From contig JAKCPI010024979.1 of assembly GCA_023213315.1 (NCBI GenBank), positions 1-64,000 of the forward strand: a stretch of 64,000 nucleotides of DNA, given 5' to 3'. Origin of the DNA: Euborellia annulipes (Eukaryota > Arthropoda > Insecta > Dermaptera > Anisolabididae). Below are positions 55,717-64,000 of this stretch, one piece after another; position 1 is the first letter of the stretch; each line of letters starts with the position of its first letter. The position numbers were made by a program, and so were the translations under genes. The notes beneath the pieces were generated by a model. The model saw only the letters and a list, made by a program, of their open reading frames with translations, made no database searches and had not been told where the DNA came from.

Positions 55717-56670
55717 ATGATAAATACATCTTATGATAAAATTCCAAAGAATGAAGTAGATAAATTCCGTTATTTGACGGAATTAATCAAAGAAAAAGAT
55801 CAAATTACAACTTCACTGAATTTTCATTTTGTACACGCTGAACGTTTGCTTAATGAAGAAATCATCAAGACACAAAAGAATCTCTTTATTGTGACTAAAA
55901 AGGATCCACTTGAATTACCAAATCCCGAAGGGTCAAGTGTTGTTCTAAAAGAAAAAATTTTTATTCCTATTCAAAAGTATCCTAAATATAATTTTATTGG
56001 AAGAATTTTGGGTCCTAGAGGCTTGACAGCACAACAACTTGAAAATGATCTTGAATGTAAAATAATGGTTCGTGGCAAGGGATCGAATCGCGATAAAAAT
56101 CCAAGAGTAAATTTAAACCTTCCAGCATTCGAACATCTTAAAGAAGAGCTTCATATCCTAATCACGGTAGAAGATACAAAAAACAGAGCTGATTTAAAGA
56201 TGCAACGAGCAATAAAAGAAATTAAAAAATTATTAATTCCACCCGAAATCGGTGAAGATGTTCTTAAAAAAAAGCAATTATTTGAATTAGCCATATTAAA
56301 AGGCACCATCTATCATAATAATAATTATAATAAGAAAATTGAAGAGAAAACAACGCCTTCACCAAATCCCAAACCAAACTTGACATATTTTCTTCAAACG
56401 CCTCTGGAAATAACTCAGGATAATCTCCCAATTTTGAATGAATATACAAAATATCTTTGTTCTCAACCTCCAACTTTTGAATTAGCAGACCAAACATCAT
56501 CTACACCTCCAACAATTCCAATTTCGTCTCTCCATCCAGGAATGATCTATCCTTATTATTTAGGAAATTGCGCGAAATACTTAACTTATCCAAATTTATA
56601 TTATGAAAATGAAACACACAAACGAAAATTTTTGAATCGTGTACGAGAACACCCCTATACAAAGAACTAA
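55717..56670 (+). CDS. Intronless STAR-family KH RNA-binding protein (Quaking/How-like)
   Basis: STAR proteins bind ACUAA-type RNA as dimers and control splicing, stability and translation. This is one open frame of 317 residues; the frame is open upstream to 55561 without an ATG, so ATG 55717 is the start. QUA1 dimerisation region at about 17-62 (YLTELIKEKD..ERLLNEEI). KH domain at about 80-180 with GRILGPRGLTAQQLE (95-109), CKIMVRGKGSNRDK and HILITVEDTKNRADLKMQRA. QUA2 follows (KKKQLFELAILKGT). The C-terminus RVREHPYTKN recalls the RVHPYQR end of Quaking. Canonical Quaking genes have many introns, so this is probably a retrocopy or an intronless paralogue that kept its frame. Divergence is marked in the N-terminus and the Asn-rich linker. 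Confidence 0.9.
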   Translation: MINTSYDKIPKNEVDKFRYLTELIKEKDQITTSLNFHFVHAERLLNEEIIKTQKNLFIVTKKDPLELPNPEGSSVVLKEKIFIPIQKYPKYNFIGRILGPRGLTAQQLENDLECKIMVRGKGSNRDKNPRVNLNLPAFEHLKEELHILITVEDTKNRADLKMQRAIKEIKKLLIPPEIGEDVLKKKQLFELAILKGTIYHNNNYNKKIEEKTTPSPNPKPNLTYFLQTPLEITQDNLPILNEYTKYLCSQPPTFELADQTSSTPPTIPISSLHPGMIYPYYLGNCAKYLTYPNLYYENETHKRKFLNRVREHPYTKN

Positions 56671-58049
56671 GACTGAATAATCACCAAGGTAAGAAGAGTT
56701 GAGTGGAATTTAAGAATAATATGTTTTCTAACATTTCTTAATTTTGTTCTAATTACTTATTTCTTGCATCTTGTTCATAATATATTGTTTATATTTTTCT
56801 CATTAATCATTATTGAAAAATAATATGATTTTTACGATTTATAAAATCCTGTAGTTACTAATATGCTAATAAATAATCTAACAAGACCTAACAACTTTTA
56901 ATGAAAATTATATAGACATATTTTTTTTATTAAATAAATTTTAAATATTATGTAAAAAAATAATATTTTATGCCCATCCCATTTTCTAAAGAGACAAATT
57001 AAAAAGTTTTCACAAATTTTTTCAAACTTTATTTATGTATATACATTTTATACAATTTTTTTAATTTTTATTAAATACAATCTTGTCACACAGCAGAAAA
57101 ATAAATAAGTAAAAATTATTTAGAATATGTGAGGTTTTAATCACAGAGTATATATATAATTTTTTAATTTTTACTTATAAATATGTTTCACGGAAAACCT
57201 ACACCACTTTCCCTCCAAACTAGAAAAATAAATTTCTCTTATTCAATGAGCTTGCCCCCCCCCCCCCGTCCCCTCCCTAAAAATCTATAACTGCGTGATC
57301 TAAAAAAAAAAAATAATATAAATTTTAAAACAAATAGTTCTTTCTGGTTGGATGCATGTCACCACTGGTCATCCTACTAAATCTAAAACTTATGCATCCA
57401 TTTCCAAAAGAAAAAAAAGGGCAAAAAATATATGTTGGCATATCTAGTATGGGTGGCACTAATATTAAAGGACAATATTTTTTTTGAGGGGTGGATATGA
57501 ATTTCAATATCTCTCCTGGCTATTGATAACATATTGTACATGTACAATATATCCTGTAATATATTGTATATTTTCAAATGGTGTGGAGAAGTAAGATAAA
57601 GACCGCCGACCCCGCACCGCGGGAATAATCAGGCGAGGAAAGAAAAAGAAGATTGTTTATCTTCAAATGAAAATAAATTTTTTTTAAATTCCCACTTGCT
57701 TTAGTTGTTAACTTGACATCACATTTTAACAATTAACCAAAGACCGTAATTAACTTCACACCAAACAAAACGTCAAAGTCAAAGTTTTTACTGTTTTTGA
57801 CATAAAAGAGTAATTTAATAAATTTTAAATAAAAAATTTTGGTATATCTACGATCTACCAAACAAATAAAAATAATAATTAATTAATATAGACTCTTATC
57901 AAATAGCTGTGAATGTAAGTAAATATAATTTAACAGCAAAATTATTTATAAATGCTTCCACGGATCATGCTTCTCGAATTTTAACTTATTAGTTATCTAA
58001 AAATAATATTTGATATACAATACATTTATAAATGAATTTATATTTGCAG
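56671..58049. other. 3' flank of the STAR gene and upstream region of the selenocysteine lyase gene
   Basis: AT-rich, with AATAAA signals (for example near 56870). It contains a LINE 3'-end remnant and GACCGCCGACCCCGCACCGCGG (57601-57624), the inverse of a block near 46633-46655. No exon recognised. Confidence 0.6.
57330..57418 (+). mobile_element. LINE 3'-UTR remnant
   Basis: TTCTGGTTGGATGCATGTCA..GGTCATCCTA..CTTATGCATCCATTTCCAAAAG matches the 3' end of the LINE at 17250-18077 at reduced identity, followed by an interrupted A run. Confidence 0.6.

Positions 58050-64000
<5,951 letters not shown>

Overview
The window looks like nuclear DNA of an arthropod. It is strongly AT-rich, its genes have many short exons with GT/AG introns, and one gene pairs an N-terminal ZAD (arthropod zinc-finger-associated domain) with C2H2 fingers. 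I cannot name the species. Every gene I can support lies on the + strand, and most non-coding DNA is built from small, mostly non-autonomous mobile elements.

Layout: (1) 2232-7378, the 3' half of a fatty acid transport protein / acyl-CoA synthetase (SLC27A family); its 5' half lies before the window. (2) 7.4-16.5 kb, a gene-free repeat field with a direct duplication of about 0.88 kb, tRNA-derived SINEs, hAT-like MITEs and a hairpin-ended repeat family (called R1 here). (3) 16541-28594, a Ki-67-like chromosome-surface protein: degenerate FHA domain, a 12-residue S/T-P array, candidate PP1-docking motifs, nine 23-residue Ki-67-type repeats and three 34-residue basic repeats. A one-base frame break sits at an A-run in its largest exon. 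(4) 28.6-31.3 kb, a long palindrome, a SINE and a decayed WDR83/MORG1-like exon. (5) 31281-38130, a mitochondrial NAD+ carrier (SLC25A51-like), followed after only 110 bp by (6) 38241-41952, an SDF2/SDF2L1-like ER MIR-domain protein ending in HDEL. (7) 43713-50508, a ZAD plus about ten-finger C2H2 protein. (8) 50.5-55.6 kb, repeats plus three weak coding-like relics. (9) 55717-56670, an intronless STAR/Quaking-type KH protein. (10) 58050 to the window end, a selenocysteine lyase-like PLP enzyme whose 3' end lies beyond the window.

The genes are unrelated housekeeping functions (lipid activation, mitotic chromosome coating, mitochondrial NAD+ import, ER folding, transcription, RNA processing, selenium recycling); I see no operon-like pathway grouping. 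The notable non-coding content is: (a) at least fifteen hAT-type MITEs, most with perfect 8-bp target duplications; (b) foldback elements, one carrying tRNA-like Pol III boxes inside its arms; (c) a recurrent motif that fits the hammerhead ribozyme core (CUGANGA - stem II - GAAA - palindromic stem III - NUH), seen in several independent places; (d) a 50-bp hairpin module reused in different element contexts. Exon borders below were read by eye from reading frame, splice dinucleotides and remembered family sequences, not by alignment.
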